64,000 bases of DNA, taken from Actinophytocola glycyrrhizae (GTDB lineage: Bacteria; Actinomycetota; Actinomycetes; Mycobacteriales; Pseudonocardiaceae). Position 1 is the stretch's first letter. Each line of letters starts with the position of its first letter. Positions 9,023-17,789 of the stretch are shown in pieces. A program made the translations under genes and the position numbers. The notes below the pieces were generated by a model. It ran no database searches and had not been told where the DNA came from. It was given only the letters and a program-made list of their open reading frames with translations. The stretch is from the NCBI RefSeq assembly GCF_042653545.1, contig NZ_JBHSIS010000020.1:542523-606522 (forward strand), in the 5' to 3' direction.

Positions 9023-9952
9023 ATGGCGGGCGCGTGGCTGGTGGGCACCGACGTGGCGAACCGGCGCGTCCCGCGGCGGACGGTGCTCGTCGCCGTCCGG
9101 CAGGGGGACGGCACGGGGGACCGGCCGCCGCTCGCCGAGTTGCGGCGCCTGGCCGACGCCGACGGGCTGACCGTCGTCGGCGTCGTCGTGCAGACCAGGG
9201 CCCGCCCGGACCCGGCCACCTACCTGAGCGCGGGCAAGGTGGCCGAACTGGCCGTGACGGCGCAGGTGGCGCGGGCCGATGTGGTGATCGCCGACGACGA
9301 CCTGAGCCGGCGGCAGACACGTGCGCTGGAGGAGCGGACGAGAACGCGGGTGGTGGACCGCACCGCGCTCATCCTCGACATCTTCGGCGGGCACACCCGC
9401 GAGGACGGCCCCGTCACGCTGCCCGTGGCGGACCGGCCACCCTGCGCGGTGATCGCCGGCTACGCCAACGCGGGCAAGTCGATGCTCCTCAACCGCCTGT
9501 CGGGGGCGCGGGCCCGGACCGGGGACGGCCTGTTCGCCACCACGGCACCCGTGGTCCGGGAGGTCGGCGTCGACGGCCGCACTCTGACGCTCGCCGACAC
9601 GGTCGGCGTCGTTCGCCACCTCCCGTACCGGCGGGTCGACGCGTTCCGGTCCACCATCGAAGCCCTCCGGCACGCCGACCTGACCATCCATGTCGCCGAC
9701 GCCTCCGCACCCGACGTGCTCGACCAGATCAGCACCGTGCACGCCGTCCGCCAGGAGATCGGTGCCGGTCGCGTACCCGAGCTGCTCGTGCTCAACAAGA
9801 TCGATGTGGCCCGCCCGGACCAGCTGGACGTCCTCCACCACACCTACCCCGACCCGGTCGCCGTGTCGGCGCGGACCGGCGAGGGGATCGCGGAACTGCT
9901 CCGCACGGTGGCGACGAGGCTCAGACAGCTCGAACTGGGGCCGGTGTCCTGA
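9023..9952 (+). CDS. Short HflX-like GTPase lacking the family linker motif
   Basis: 309 residues. The N-terminal part matches HflX: DGLTVVGVVVQTRARPDPAT, YLSAGKVAEL, ADVVIADDDLSRRQTRALEE and RTALILDIFGG. Normal HflX then has a ~60-residue helical linker ending in a GTRGPGET motif; here the sequence jumps directly to the G1 loop (GYANAGKSMLLNRL). G3 is ADTVGVVRHLP and G4 is NKID. HflX splits stalled or hibernating ribosomes. Loss of the linker and a Thr to Met change after the P-loop (KSM instead of KST) suggest altered nucleotide use or a specialised paralogue. The ATG at 9023 has AGGGAG 7 bases upstream. It may be a duplicate of a normal HflX elsewhere. Confidence 0.82.
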   Translation: MAGAWLVGTDVANRRVPRRTVLVAVRQGDGTGDRPPLAELRRLADADGLTVVGVVVQTRARPDPATYLSAGKVAELAVTAQVARADVVIADDDLSRRQTRALEERTRTRVVDRTALILDIFGGHTREDGPVTLPVADRPPCAVIAGYANAGKSMLLNRLSGARARTGDGLFATTAPVVREVGVDGRTLTLADTVGVVRHLPYRRVDAFRSTIEALRHADLTIHVADASAPDVLDQISTVHAVRQEIGAGRVPELLVLNKIDVARPDQLDVLHHTYPDPVAVSARTGEGIAELLRTVATRLRQLELGPVS

Positions 9953-10007
9953 CCGTCGGCCCCGGACCTGCCTGCGCCGGGTGGGGGTCGTGCTGGAGGG
10001 CCAGGGG

Positions 10008-10769
10008 TCAGTCCTGCGTGGCCTCGGGGAAGAACTCCGGTGGCGCCTGCAGGTCGTGGGCGCGGAACAGGACGGCGTGCTCGACGCCCATGGCCTTGCC
10101 GCTCATCGCGGTGAACATCGGGATGATGTCGGCGGGGGCGGGGTGGTCGGGGAGCGCGGCCAGGTACGCGGCGTGCGCCTCCAGCGAGGCGACGCCCCGG
10201 CGCAGCGGCTCACCGGTGACCTCGACGCCGTGGGTCGCGCCGGAGCCGGCGAGCCCCGGGACGATGAGCCAGCGCACGGAGTGCGGTTCGAGGTCCTCGT
10301 CGTCGATCTGCTCCGGGAAGACCCACCGGTTGCCCGCGTCGCGCACCGCGTCGAGCGTCGCCAGCCCGGTCGCGCGGTGATCGGCCTGGTCGAAGCCATA
10401 GGGTGTCTCGATCTCGTAGCCGGTGCCGAGTACGACGTCGGGCCTGAACCGGCGGATCTCCCGGCAGATGTCCCGGCGCAGGTCGAGGCCGTAGACGAGC
10501 ACGCCGTCGGGGTGTTCGAGGACGGTCAGGTGCCGGACGCCGACGACGGCGCAGGCGGCCTGCTGCTCGGCGACCCGCAGGTGTGCCGTCTCCTCGGGAG
10601 GGTTCGGCATGCCTGCCTCACCGCGGGTGAGCAGGAGATAACCGACCTCGATGCCGCGCGCGGTCCAGCGGGCGACGGCCGCGGACGTGCCGTACTCCAT
10701 GTCGTCGGGGTGCGCGACGACGCAGAGCACGCGCTGGAAGGACTCCTCGGGGAGGGCGGGCAACGTCAT
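10008..10769 (-). CDS. PIG-L/LmbE family zinc deacetylase
   Basis: 253-residue zinc-dependent de-N-acetylase. It has the VVAHPDDMEYG metal/catalytic motif near residue 18 and a second histidine in DQADHRATG. Family members remove acetyl from GlcNAc-containing substrates (MshB in mycothiol, antibiotic tailoring, chitobiose). It is the last gene of the sugar importer operon, 46 bases after the second permease gene. That suggests the imported sugar is N-acetylated and is deacetylated inside the cell; this is inference. The ATG at 10769 is chosen because GGGAGG lies 9 bases upstream; the ATG at 10778 directly abuts it. Confidence 0.87.
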   Translation of the reverse strand: MTLPALPEESFQRVLCVVAHPDDMEYGTSAAVARWTARGIEVGYLLLTRGEAGMPNPPEETAHLRVAEQQAACAVVGVRHLTVLEHPDGVLVYGLDLRRDICREIRRFRPDVVLGTGYEIETPYGFDQADHRATGLATLDAVRDAGNRWVFPEQIDDEDLEPHSVRWLIVPGLAGSGATHGVEVTGEPLRRGVASLEAHAAYLAALPDHPAPADIIPMFTAMSGKAMGVEHAVLFRAHDLQAPPEFFPEATQD

Positions 10770-10815
10770 GCCGGCCATCCTCCCGCGTTTCCGGACCCGT
10801 CGCCCGCCCGGCCGG

Positions 10816-11709
10816 TCACCGGCTGAAGCCGGCGGTGAGGCCGCTGAGCAGTTGGCGGCGGCCGAAGGCGTAGAGGGCCAGGATGGGCAGCGTGGTGAGG
10901 ACGACGGCGGCGACGATGGCGGGGACGTTGACGCTGTACTGGCCCTGGAAGGTCCACAACGCGAGCGGCAGGGTTCGCTTGTCGGGGCTTTGGGTGAGGA
11001 CCAGTGGCAACAGGAAGCCGTTCCAGATGTTCAGGGCGCTGTAGACGGTCACCGTGAGGATGGCGGGCCGGGTCAGCGGTGCCGCCAGCCGCCACATCGT
11101 CATCCACTCGGTCGCGCCGTCGATCCGCATCGCTTCGAACAGTTCCTTTGGCACGTCGCGGATGAAGTTGGAGAGCACGAGTACCGACAGCGGGATGGCG
11201 AACGCGATCGAGGGGAGGATCAGCGCCAGCAGGCTGTCGTACAGCCGCAGCTTGATGATGATCAGGTAGATGGGGATCACGGTCGCCTGCAGCGGGATCG
11301 CGAGGCCCATCAGGAACAACCCGTTCACCAGCCGCAGGAACCGGAGCCGCCAGCCCCGCACGATCGCGTAGGCGGCCATGAAGGAGAACACCACCGCGGG
11401 CACGACCGCGCCGGCCGTCGCCACCACGCTGTTGACGAAGTAGGTGACGAAGCCGGACTCCAGGACGAACCGGTAGTTGTCCAGTGTGGGGTCGCCGGGC
11501 GGCACCATCGGGTTGCTCGAGTAGTAGTTGGCCTGGACCTTGAAGCTTGTGATGAGCACCCAGTAGATGGGGATGACGATGATCGCGAGCCACAGCCAGC
11601 CGGCGAGTCCGCCGAGCCAGTTCCGCCGGCGGGTGGCCGGGTCGCCGCGTCGGCGCCGCTCGCGGTGGGCTCTCGCCGGTCGTGGTGTCCTGGTCAGGGT
11701 GAGGCTCAT
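10816..11709 (-). CDS. Carbohydrate ABC transporter permease (MalG-like)
   Basis: 297-residue inner-membrane permease with six predicted helices. The cytoplasmic loop EAMRIDGATEWMTMWRLAAPL is the EAA motif that docks the ATPase. The TWIN-like MalG features (a long first periplasmic loop with SSNPMVPPGDPTLDNYRFVL and the C-terminal GLTAGFSR tail) place it in the MalG/CUT1 type. It follows the first permease with a single-base gap. No ATPase gene is in the operon, so it probably uses a shared MsiK-type ATPase, as many actinobacterial CUT1 importers do. Confidence 0.92.
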   Translation of the reverse strand: MSLTLTRTPRPARAHRERRRRGDPATRRRNWLGGLAGWLWLAIIVIPIYWVLITSFKVQANYYSSNPMVPPGDPTLDNYRFVLESGFVTYFVNSVVATAGAVVPAVVFSFMAAYAIVRGWRLRFLRLVNGLFLMGLAIPLQATVIPIYLIIIKLRLYDSLLALILPSIAFAIPLSVLVLSNFIRDVPKELFEAMRIDGATEWMTMWRLAAPLTRPAILTVTVYSALNIWNGFLLPLVLTQSPDKRTLPLALWTFQGQYSVNVPAIVAAVVLTTLPILALYAFGRRQLLSGLTAGFSR

Positions 11710-11710
11710 G

Positions 11711-12613
11711 TCAGGCGCCCTCGGACTGGCTCTGTGCGGCGTCCCGGCCGCCGAGCCTGCGTAGCAGCAGGGCGATCGCGAGGCCGACGAGAACGAGGAT
11801 GACGGCGATGGCGCTCGCGGGACCCATCAGGCTGGCCTGGAAACCCCGTTTGTACATGTCCAGTGCGAGCACGCGGGTGGCGTCGCCAGGGCCGCCTTCG
11901 GTCAGGACGAAGATGAGGTCGAAGAAGGTCAGCGAACCGACCACCATGAGAGTCGACGAGGTGATGATGGTGTATTTGAGCTGGGGCAGTGTGATGCTGA
12001 AGAACTGGCGGACCCGTCCTGCGCCGTCGATCTGCGCCGCCTCGTACAGGGACCGGGGAATCTGCCGGACGCCGCCCTGGTAGATCAGTGAGTGGAACGG
12101 GATGAACTGCCAGGACACGACGAACACGACGAGGCTGAACGCGAGTGCCGGCCTGCCGAGCCAGTCCTGGGTGAGGAAGTCGATCCCCGTCCCGGCGCCG
12201 AGGCCGAAGTTCGGGTCCAGCAGCGCCTTGTAGGCGATCGCGATCGCCGCCGAGCTGAGCAGCAACGGGATGAAGTACACCACCGCCAGTACCGCGCGGT
12301 AGCGCTGTTGTCCCGCCAGGAACGTGCCGAGCAGGATGCTCAACGGAGTCTGTACCGCCCAGGACACGACCATCACCAGGAACGTCACCCAGACCGCGTG
12401 CAGTAGCCCGGGATCGGCCAGCACGGCGCGCCAGCTGTCCAGTCCGGACGGTTGGATGGCGCCGATCCCGTCCCACGTCGTGAAGCTCAGCAGGAACACG
12501 CCGATGAGCGGGATGACGGCGAAGCCGATGAAGAACACCAGCGCCGGGGCGGCCAGCCACGGCAGCACGCCGCTCCGGCCGCCACGCGTCGCGGGCGACG
12601 TGCGTGGGCTCAC
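11711..12613 (-). CDS. Carbohydrate ABC transporter permease (MalF-like)
   Basis: 300-residue partner permease. Six helices are apparent, and the EAA loop is YEAAQIDGAGRVRQFFSITLP. The GTG start overlaps the stop of the solute-binding protein (GTGA), indicating translational coupling. The C-terminal tail is Arg-rich and ends in AQSQSEGA. With the MalG-like permease it forms the membrane channel for a sugar or sugar derivative. Confidence 0.92.
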   Translation of the reverse strand: MSPRTSPATRGGRSGVLPWLAAPALVFFIGFAVIPLIGVFLLSFTTWDGIGAIQPSGLDSWRAVLADPGLLHAVWVTFLVMVVSWAVQTPLSILLGTFLAGQQRYRAVLAVVYFIPLLLSSAAIAIAYKALLDPNFGLGAGTGIDFLTQDWLGRPALAFSLVVFVVSWQFIPFHSLIYQGGVRQIPRSLYEAAQIDGAGRVRQFFSITLPQLKYTIITSSTLMVVGSLTFFDLIFVLTEGGPGDATRVLALDMYKRGFQASLMGPASAIAVILVLVGLAIALLLRRLGGRDAAQSQSEGA

Positions 12614-13926
12614 TTGCCGATGACCGCGTTGAGACCGTCGGCGAACTGCTGCGGCGAGATCGACAGCTGGAACAGCTTGACGATGTTGTCCAGGAGCGTC
12701 TCGGCCGCGGTCGGGCTCAGTGCCTGGTCCCAGGACTGGGCGAAGACCTCGGCGTTGCTGGCGATGTCGTAGACGAAGGTGACGAAGTCGGCGTTCTTGT
12801 TGCCTGCCAGCTCACCCTGCGTGCCCTGCAGGATGGGGACCGCGCCGGAGTCGATCCAGTCCTTCACCTCCTGGTCGTCGAGGACGCCGGTGCTGAAGAA
12901 CTTCTTGGCGACCTCCTTCTGCTCGGCACTGGCCTTCGAGGAGATGGCCAGGTACTGGCCGGGGTTGCCGACGGCGTTGCTCGGGTCGCCGGTGCCGCCC
13001 TCGACCGGCGGGAAGTTCATGTAGCCGAGCCCGTCGCTCTGGACGAAGTCGCCGCCCTGTTCCTGCTGGATGCCGTAGGACCAGGAGCCGTGCAGCATCA
13101 TCGCGGCCCTGCCGGTGTAGAGCAGCGCCTGGTCGGCGTTGGAGTCCGCGGTGATCGAGGAGAAGCCCTCGACGAACCCTCTGGCCCTGACCAGGTCCTG
13201 GAGCTTGGTCAGCGCGTCGATGGCGGCCGGGTGGGACCAGGCGTTCTTCTCGCCCTCGAAGGCGGCCTGGAACACCTCGGGACCGCCGATGCGGTCGAAC
13301 AGGAACTCCAGCCACATCATGTTCGTCCAGCGGGACTGGCCGCCGAGGGAGAACGGCGCTATGCCCTTCGCGTTGAACCTGGGCACGAGAGCCATGATGT
13401 CGTCCCACGACTGCGGCGGCTCGACACCGACGTCGTCGAAGACCCTCTTGTTGTAGTACAGGACGATCGGCTCGACGGTCTCGCACGGCATCGCGTAGAT
13501 CCTGCCGTCGATGGTCGCCGGGCCGAACGAGGACGGGATCAGCTTGTCCTTCACCTTCTGGTTCTGGTCGAACCACGAGGTGAGGTCGTCGACCTGGCCC
13601 GCCTCGACCCAGGTGCGAAGCCCGCCGCCGCCCCAGCCCCAGATGATCGTGGGTGCCTGCCCGGCGCCGAGCGCGGTCTTGATCTTCGTCTTGTACGGGT
13701 CGTTCTGGAACGTGGTCGTGGCGATCTTCGCGTCGGGGTTGGCCTGGTTGAACCGGTCCACCGCGCCCTGCCGGATGCCTTCCTGCGGCGGCCCGCTCAG
13801 GAACCAGTACGTCGCGCCGCCGTCGCTGCCTGGACCGGACGTGCCGCAGGCCGAGAGTGCCAGCGAGGCGGGCACGCCGGCGGCGAGGAGACCGAGAACG
13901 GTACGTCGGGAAAGGTGTGTAGGCAC
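12610..13926 (-). CDS. Extracellular sugar-binding lipoprotein
   Basis: 438-residue family 1 solute-binding protein. The N-terminus SRRTVLGLLAAG has twin arginines ahead of a hydrophobic stretch and a lipobox (LSAC), so it looks like a Tat-exported lipoprotein. The mature part has the usual features of the family, including DLTSWFDQNQ, YYNKRVFDDVGVEPPQSWDD and AAMMLHGSWSYG. The start is GTG at 13926. It is the first gene of the operon and lies opposite the LacI regulator, so it should be the directly repressed gene. Substrate unknown. Confidence 0.9.
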   Translation of the reverse strand: MPTHLSRRTVLGLLAAGVPASLALSACGTSGPGSDGGATYWFLSGPPQEGIRQGAVDRFNQANPDAKIATTTFQNDPYKTKIKTALGAGQAPTIIWGWGGGGLRTWVEAGQVDDLTSWFDQNQKVKDKLIPSSFGPATIDGRIYAMPCETVEPIVLYYNKRVFDDVGVEPPQSWDDIMALVPRFNAKGIAPFSLGGQSRWTNMMWLEFLFDRIGGPEVFQAAFEGEKNAWSHPAAIDALTKLQDLVRARGFVEGFSSITADSNADQALLYTGRAAMMLHGSWSYGIQQEQGGDFVQSDGLGYMNFPPVEGGTGDPSNAVGNPGQYLAISSKASAEQKEVAKKFFSTGVLDDQEVKDWIDSGAVPILQGTQGELAGNKNADFVTFVYDIASNAEVFAQSWDQALSPTAAETLLDNIVKLFQLSISPQQFADGLNAVIGK

Positions 13927-13967
13927 GCTGGTGCTCCGATCACGGGCCGAGGCTTCGCTGGCTGACC

Positions 13968-13998
13968 TTTTCGAAAACTCTCGAAAACTTTCGAAAAC
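13968..13998. promoter_or_regulatory. LacI-type operators in front of the sugar importer operon
   Basis: TTTTCGAAAA (13968-13977) is a perfect palindrome. It is followed by TCGAAAACTTTCGA (13981-13994) with 6-bp inverted arms. Both lie about 45 to 70 bases upstream of the binding-protein start. The same half-sites recur before the divergent lacI-type gene, which fits autoregulation and operon repression. Confidence 0.75.
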
Positions 13999-14094
13999 CG
14001 GTGGCGCAAGCCTAGGTATCCCGCCGGATTAGTGTCAAGGCGGATCCCGGCTGATTGCCCGAAATAGACTACAAAAGTATGCTCAGCCGGTACG

Positions 14095-14116
14095 TCGAAA
14101 CATTTCGAAACTTTCG
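14095..14116. promoter_or_regulatory. LacI-type operators in front of the lacI-type regulator gene
   Basis: TCGAAACATTTCGA (14095-14108) has 6-bp arms with the same 2-base spacer as the site at 13981. It overlaps CGAAACTTTCG (14106-14116). The site is 20 to 40 bases ahead of the regulator start, where it could block its own transcription. Confidence 0.72.
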
Positions 14117-14136
14117 GTCCTCGCAAAGGAGGATGA

Positions 14137-15186
14137 ATGGCGACGGTCGACAGGTCGCCGGCGGCGGGCTCTGGGAAGCCGGCACCGGCGGGCGCCAGGC
14201 GCACCACGCTGGCGGTCGTCGCACATCTGGCCGGGGTCTCGGTCGCGACCGTGTCGAAGGTGGTGAACGGACGCAGCGACGTGGCGCCGGGGACCCGCTC
14301 CCGAGTGCAGGAACTGCTGCGCAGGCACGAGTACGTCGCACCCGTCGCCCGCCGCGCGCAGCCCGCGCCGCTCCCGACGATCGAGGTGCAGTTCGCGGGC
14401 GACCTCAAACCGTACGTGGCCGAGGCGCTCGGCGGGGTCGTCGACGCCGCGGGCGAGCTGGGCGTCGCCGTGGTGGTCAGCCAGCCGGACCGCGGCCCGC
14501 GGTGGGCACGGGACCTGGTCTCGACGGGTCGTCAGGCCCTCATCGCGGTCACCAGCGTGTACACCCCCGCGTACCTGGACGCGCTGACCCAGGCGGGTTT
14601 GCCGCTCGTCGTGCTCGACCCGCAGCACCAGCCGCACAGCGATGTCAACAGTGTCGGGCCGACCAACTTCGCGGGCGGCTTCGCGGCGACCCAGCACCTG
14701 CTCGGACTCGGCCACCACCGCATCGCCTACCTCGGCGGGCCCGCCGTCGCCGCCGCCAACCAGGCACGTGTGCACGGCTACCGGGCCGCGATGGAGGCGA
14801 AGAAGGTGCCGGTGCCCGGCGCGTACGTGCGGTCGGGAGAGTTCACGTACGAGACCGGCATGCTCGGCGCGGCGGCGTTGCTGGACCTCGCGGAGCCGCC
14901 GACCGCGGTGTTCGCGGCGAACGACGAGATCGCCCTCGGTGTCGTCGAGACCGCCCGCACCCGCGGCCTGCGCGTCCCGGAAGACCTGAGCGTGGTCGGC
15001 TTCGACGACACGCTCCTCGCCAGGGTGGCCTCACCACCACTGACCACGGTGCGGCAGCCCCTGCGCGAGATGGGCGGGGTGGCCCTGCGGACGGCGCTAC
15101 GTCTCGCCGTAGGCGAGAAACTCGAGTCCCATCACGTCGAACTCGCCACCGAACTGGTGGTCCGGGCCTCGACGGCACCCATCTGA
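14137..15186 (+). CDS. LacI family transcriptional repressor
   Basis: 349 residues. The N-terminal helix-turn-helix and hinge read LAVVAHLAGVSVATVSKVVNGRSDVAPGT, the LacI consensus. The rest is a periplasmic-binding-protein-like sensor ending in VVGFDDTLLARVASPPLTTV, typical of sugar-responsive members. The ATG is preceded by AAAGGAGG. It is divergent from the sugar importer operon, and TCGAAA-type palindromes in the shared 210-base intergenic region are its likely targets. The inducer is probably the imported sugar or a derivative; it cannot be named. Confidence 0.92.
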   Translation: MATVDRSPAAGSGKPAPAGARRTTLAVVAHLAGVSVATVSKVVNGRSDVAPGTRSRVQELLRRHEYVAPVARRAQPAPLPTIEVQFAGDLKPYVAEALGGVVDAAGELGVAVVVSQPDRGPRWARDLVSTGRQALIAVTSVYTPAYLDALTQAGLPLVVLDPQHQPHSDVNSVGPTNFAGGFAATQHLLGLGHHRIAYLGGPAVAAANQARVHGYRAAMEAKKVPVPGAYVRSGEFTYETGMLGAAALLDLAEPPTAVFAANDEIALGVVETARTRGLRVPEDLSVVGFDDTLLARVASPPLTTVRQPLREMGGVALRTALRLAVGEKLESHHVELATELVVRASTAPI

Positions 15187-15195
15187 CCCGCCGAT

Positions 15196-15248
15196 GTCCC
15201 GGACGACGCCTTCGGGACGCCCAACGTCCCGAAAGCGTCGTTCAGGGC
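15196..15248. repeat. Pair of 23-nt palindromic units (variant arms)
   Basis: Units at 15196-15218 and 15226-15248 start GTCCCG and end CGGGAC or CAGGGC. They are 30 bases apart and inverted relative to each other. The length and spacing match the arrays at 3.5, 32.8 and 54.5 kb although the arm sequence differs. They sit just after the lacI-type gene and could act as its terminator. Confidence 0.65.
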
Positions 15249-15338
15249 ATGGCACCCACGCCCGCACAGCGGGCCCGGCGGGGGACCGCCGCGTCGTGGC
15301 GGCCGGCGGGAGGTTGTGCACGCCGTTCAGGCCACTGT

Positions 15339-15608
15339 CTACGGTTGTCGGTCGATGGGCGAGGTCATCCGGCCGGTGTCCCGCAGGCTGTCGGCCGGCC
15401 GGGCAGCGAGGTGACGCACCAGGAGGGACATCTGCTCGGTGAGTGCCTGCAGTTCCTCGTTGTTCCGCTTCGCGAGCTTGCGGGTACTGCCTTTCTTCCT
15501 CTTCTTTCTGCTCCCGAGACTGCGGCGGCCCGCACGCCGCACGTCCCTGCTGATGTCGTCCGCGCGGTCGAACATGTTGTCGAAGATGTTCTTTTTCCGC
15601 TTGGCCAT
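15339..15608 (-). CDS. Small basic hypothetical protein
   Basis: 89 residues. The N-terminal half is very basic (MAKRKKNIFDNMFDRADD, then RRSLGSRKKRKKGSTRKLAKR), followed by a short helical stretch with NNEELQALTEQMSLLVRHLA. No domain is recognised. The ATG at 15608 is preceded by CGGAG at 6 bases. It lies just downstream of and on the same strand as the ABC1 kinase gene, with 121 bases between, and could be its companion. The basic character suggests nucleic acid or phospholipid-surface binding, which is a guess. Confidence 0.6.
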   Translation of the reverse strand: MAKRKKNIFDNMFDRADDISRDVRRAGRRSLGSRKKRKKGSTRKLAKRNNEELQALTEQMSLLVRHLAARPADSLRDTGRMTSPIDRQP

Positions 15609-15729
15609 TGTCACTCCGTTCTCTGTTCGGCTTTCCTTTATCAGTTTGGCACGCGCGCGAGTTCTCTTGTGGCCGGTGGAAGAGCCGTTGTGATGAACGT
15701 GTTGACCCGGTGCCGGGAAATGCGATCCG

Positions 15730-17310
15730 CTATGGCCGGTGGCGCCGTGCCAGCAGGAGCCCGACGAGTGCGCCGATGCCGACGTGTGCCAGTCTGCCTG
15801 TCCTGTCCGGTTTCTGCTGGTTCCGGCCGTCGACTGACTCGGTCCGCACCGTGAACTCCCTGTCGTTCAGGCTGCGGAGGATCTGGCGGGAGTTGTCCGG
15901 CGCGATGGCGCTGCCGAGCATGAGCTCCAGCGCGAACCGGCCACCCTGCCTTTTGGAGAGGAAGTCTTCGACCATGTCCGCCATGATGTCGACCATCGCG
16001 TCCTCGAAGACGTCCACGAGGGACAGTTCCGGCGCGAGGTTGCGCACGGAGCCCTCGATGTTGGCGAAGGACTTGCTCACCATGGAGATGTGCGGGCTCG
16101 TGTGGATGCGCCGCCTGGTGGAGTAGTACAGGACTTTGCTGAGTATCAGTCCGAAGTTGAGTTCGCCCACCGTCGCGGTCGACACCTTCGGCACCAGCAT
16201 CGACAGGTCGCTCGCGAAGCCGTGCAGGTCGGCCCGCGCGGTGGCGTGCCCCATCTCGACCCAGGTGCGGGCCGTGGCCGCCGCGTCGTTCTGAGCTATG
16301 TTGATCATCAGCAGAGCGAGTTTTCTGCTCAGGGAGCGGTCGATGCGACCGACCATCCCCCAGTCGATGAGGGTGGCTTTCTCTCCCGGTTGTACGAATA
16401 TGTTCCCCGGATGCGGGTCGGCGTGGAAAACGTGGTCGGTCAGGTAGCCCTGGTACATGAACTTGAGCAGGTCACGGCAGATGTTCTTGCGTTCCTTGGT
16501 GGCGAAACCGGCGCGGTCCGCCGTCGCGATGGAGGCGCCGGGAGCGAGGGTCTGCACAAGGATCCTCGGCGTCGCGTCCAGCACTTTCGGCACGGTGATG
16601 TGCTTGAAATCCCGCGCGGCGCGCCGCGCGTCCTCCATGTTCTGGGCCTCGATGGTGAAGTCCAGCTCCGGCTCCATGCCGTTGAAGATCACCCGCAGCA
16701 TGGCGTCCAGGTCGATGAGCTCGTTGAACCCGGGCGCCAGCTTGCCGACGAGCCGGGCCACGCGCCGCATCCTCTTCATGTCCTCCAGGACCTGGGACCG
16801 GATCCGCGGCCGCTGGATCTTGACCACGGCCGCGGCTCCGTCATGCAGAACGACCCGGTACACCTGGGCCAGCGAGGCCGAACCCAACGGGTTCACCAGG
16901 TCGATCGACCGGAAGAGATGCCGCCAGTTCGGCATTTCCTGGTCGAGGATGGCGCCGAACTCGCCGAAGGGGCGCAGCGCAACGCTGTCGTGCAGATGCT
17001 CCAGTTCCTCGATCAGCACGTCGGAGATCAGGTCCGGCCGGGTGGAGAGCATCTGCCCCAGCTTGATGTAGAAGGGGCCCAGTTGTTCCAGCGCGTGCCG
17101 GACCGCCTTCGCGCGCCGCTGCGGCCGCGCGTCCGCCGGATTCGTCGCCGCGTCCCTGGCCGATTCCCGAGGACGGGACACGGTGTCCGCCGCGATGTTG
17201 CCGACCACCGTGGCCAGCAGCCGCGACCGGCTGGTTCTGTCGTGCGGACGGGTGTCGCCACGAGGGCGGGCGACTTCTTCGCCGGTGACGCGGGTGGTCG
17301 GGGACGCCAA
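15730..17310 (-). CDS. ABC1/UbiB-family atypical kinase, stand-alone copy
   Basis: About 526 residues. All ABC1 landmarks are present: the KxGQ motif in FYIKLGQMLSTRPD, the small-residue loop SASLAQVY, the conserved lysine in AAVVKIQRP, HADPHPGN, and a DWG in place of DFG (LIDWGMVG). The C-terminus ends in a hydrophobic helix (VGIGALVGLLLA), the usual membrane anchor. The family (UbiB, COQ8) binds ATP and supports quinone or other lipid biosynthesis, probably by moving hydrophobic intermediates. The start is set at TTG 17310, which has GGAGG 7 bases upstream; a GTG at 17361 gives 543 residues. It is divergent from the ACP-KASIII operon, which encodes a second, fused ABC1 domain. Confidence 0.85.
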   Translation of the reverse strand: MASPTTRVTGEEVARPRGDTRPHDRTSRSRLLATVVGNIAADTVSRPRESARDAATNPADARPQRRAKAVRHALEQLGPFYIKLGQMLSTRPDLISDVLIEELEHLHDSVALRPFGEFGAILDQEMPNWRHLFRSIDLVNPLGSASLAQVYRVVLHDGAAAVVKIQRPRIRSQVLEDMKRMRRVARLVGKLAPGFNELIDLDAMLRVIFNGMEPELDFTIEAQNMEDARRAARDFKHITVPKVLDATPRILVQTLAPGASIATADRAGFATKERKNICRDLLKFMYQGYLTDHVFHADPHPGNIFVQPGEKATLIDWGMVGRIDRSLSRKLALLMINIAQNDAAATARTWVEMGHATARADLHGFASDLSMLVPKVSTATVGELNFGLILSKVLYYSTRRRIHTSPHISMVSKSFANIEGSVRNLAPELSLVDVFEDAMVDIMADMVEDFLSKRQGGRFALELMLGSAIAPDNSRQILRSLNDREFTVRTESVDGRNQQKPDRTGRLAHVGIGALVGLLLARRHRP

Positions 17311-17789
17311 CGAATTACCTCCGTTGCTGTGGCCGCCGGAAAATGGTCGTGCGGACGACACCGTGTTCGCGGCGTCCGGCCGGTGTCTTCAGCATCAGAA
17401 CACGGCGCAGGAAGAGTCACAACCGCAGCGTTGTGCCTTCATGATGAATCTGTTGAATGCATCACAACCGACATCGTGGACCGGTGCGGCATACGTTCTT
17501 GTCGTCCCGCGCATCACTCGAACGGAACATTCGCCCGGCCCCTGGTGGGTGCCTGTTGAATGAGTCGCACCCACCAGGTCGACGGCCGGTATTCGCCGCC
17601 GTGTCAACGGGTGGCTGGTTCCGTCCGTGACGGTTTCTTCAGGTGTGGCCGCATGATTTGCGTGACAATGATCTTAACCTGTTCGGGACGGTCGTCATCC
17701 GGATGTGTACCTTGCCGTTTCGCCGCGATCCGTGCCAGCGTGGAGCAGGAAATCATTTTGACTGTCTGTCCCGATGGGAGATGATTGCG
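17311..17789. promoter_or_regulatory. Divergent intergenic region between ABC1 kinase and ACP operon
   Basis: About 430 to 480 bases with no supported gene. It is less GC-rich than its surroundings, with short A/T runs around 17435-17470 and 17660-17770, as expected of a two-way promoter region. The ribosome site for the ACP gene is GGGAG at 17776-17780. I did not find a convincing operator palindrome. Confidence 0.5.
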
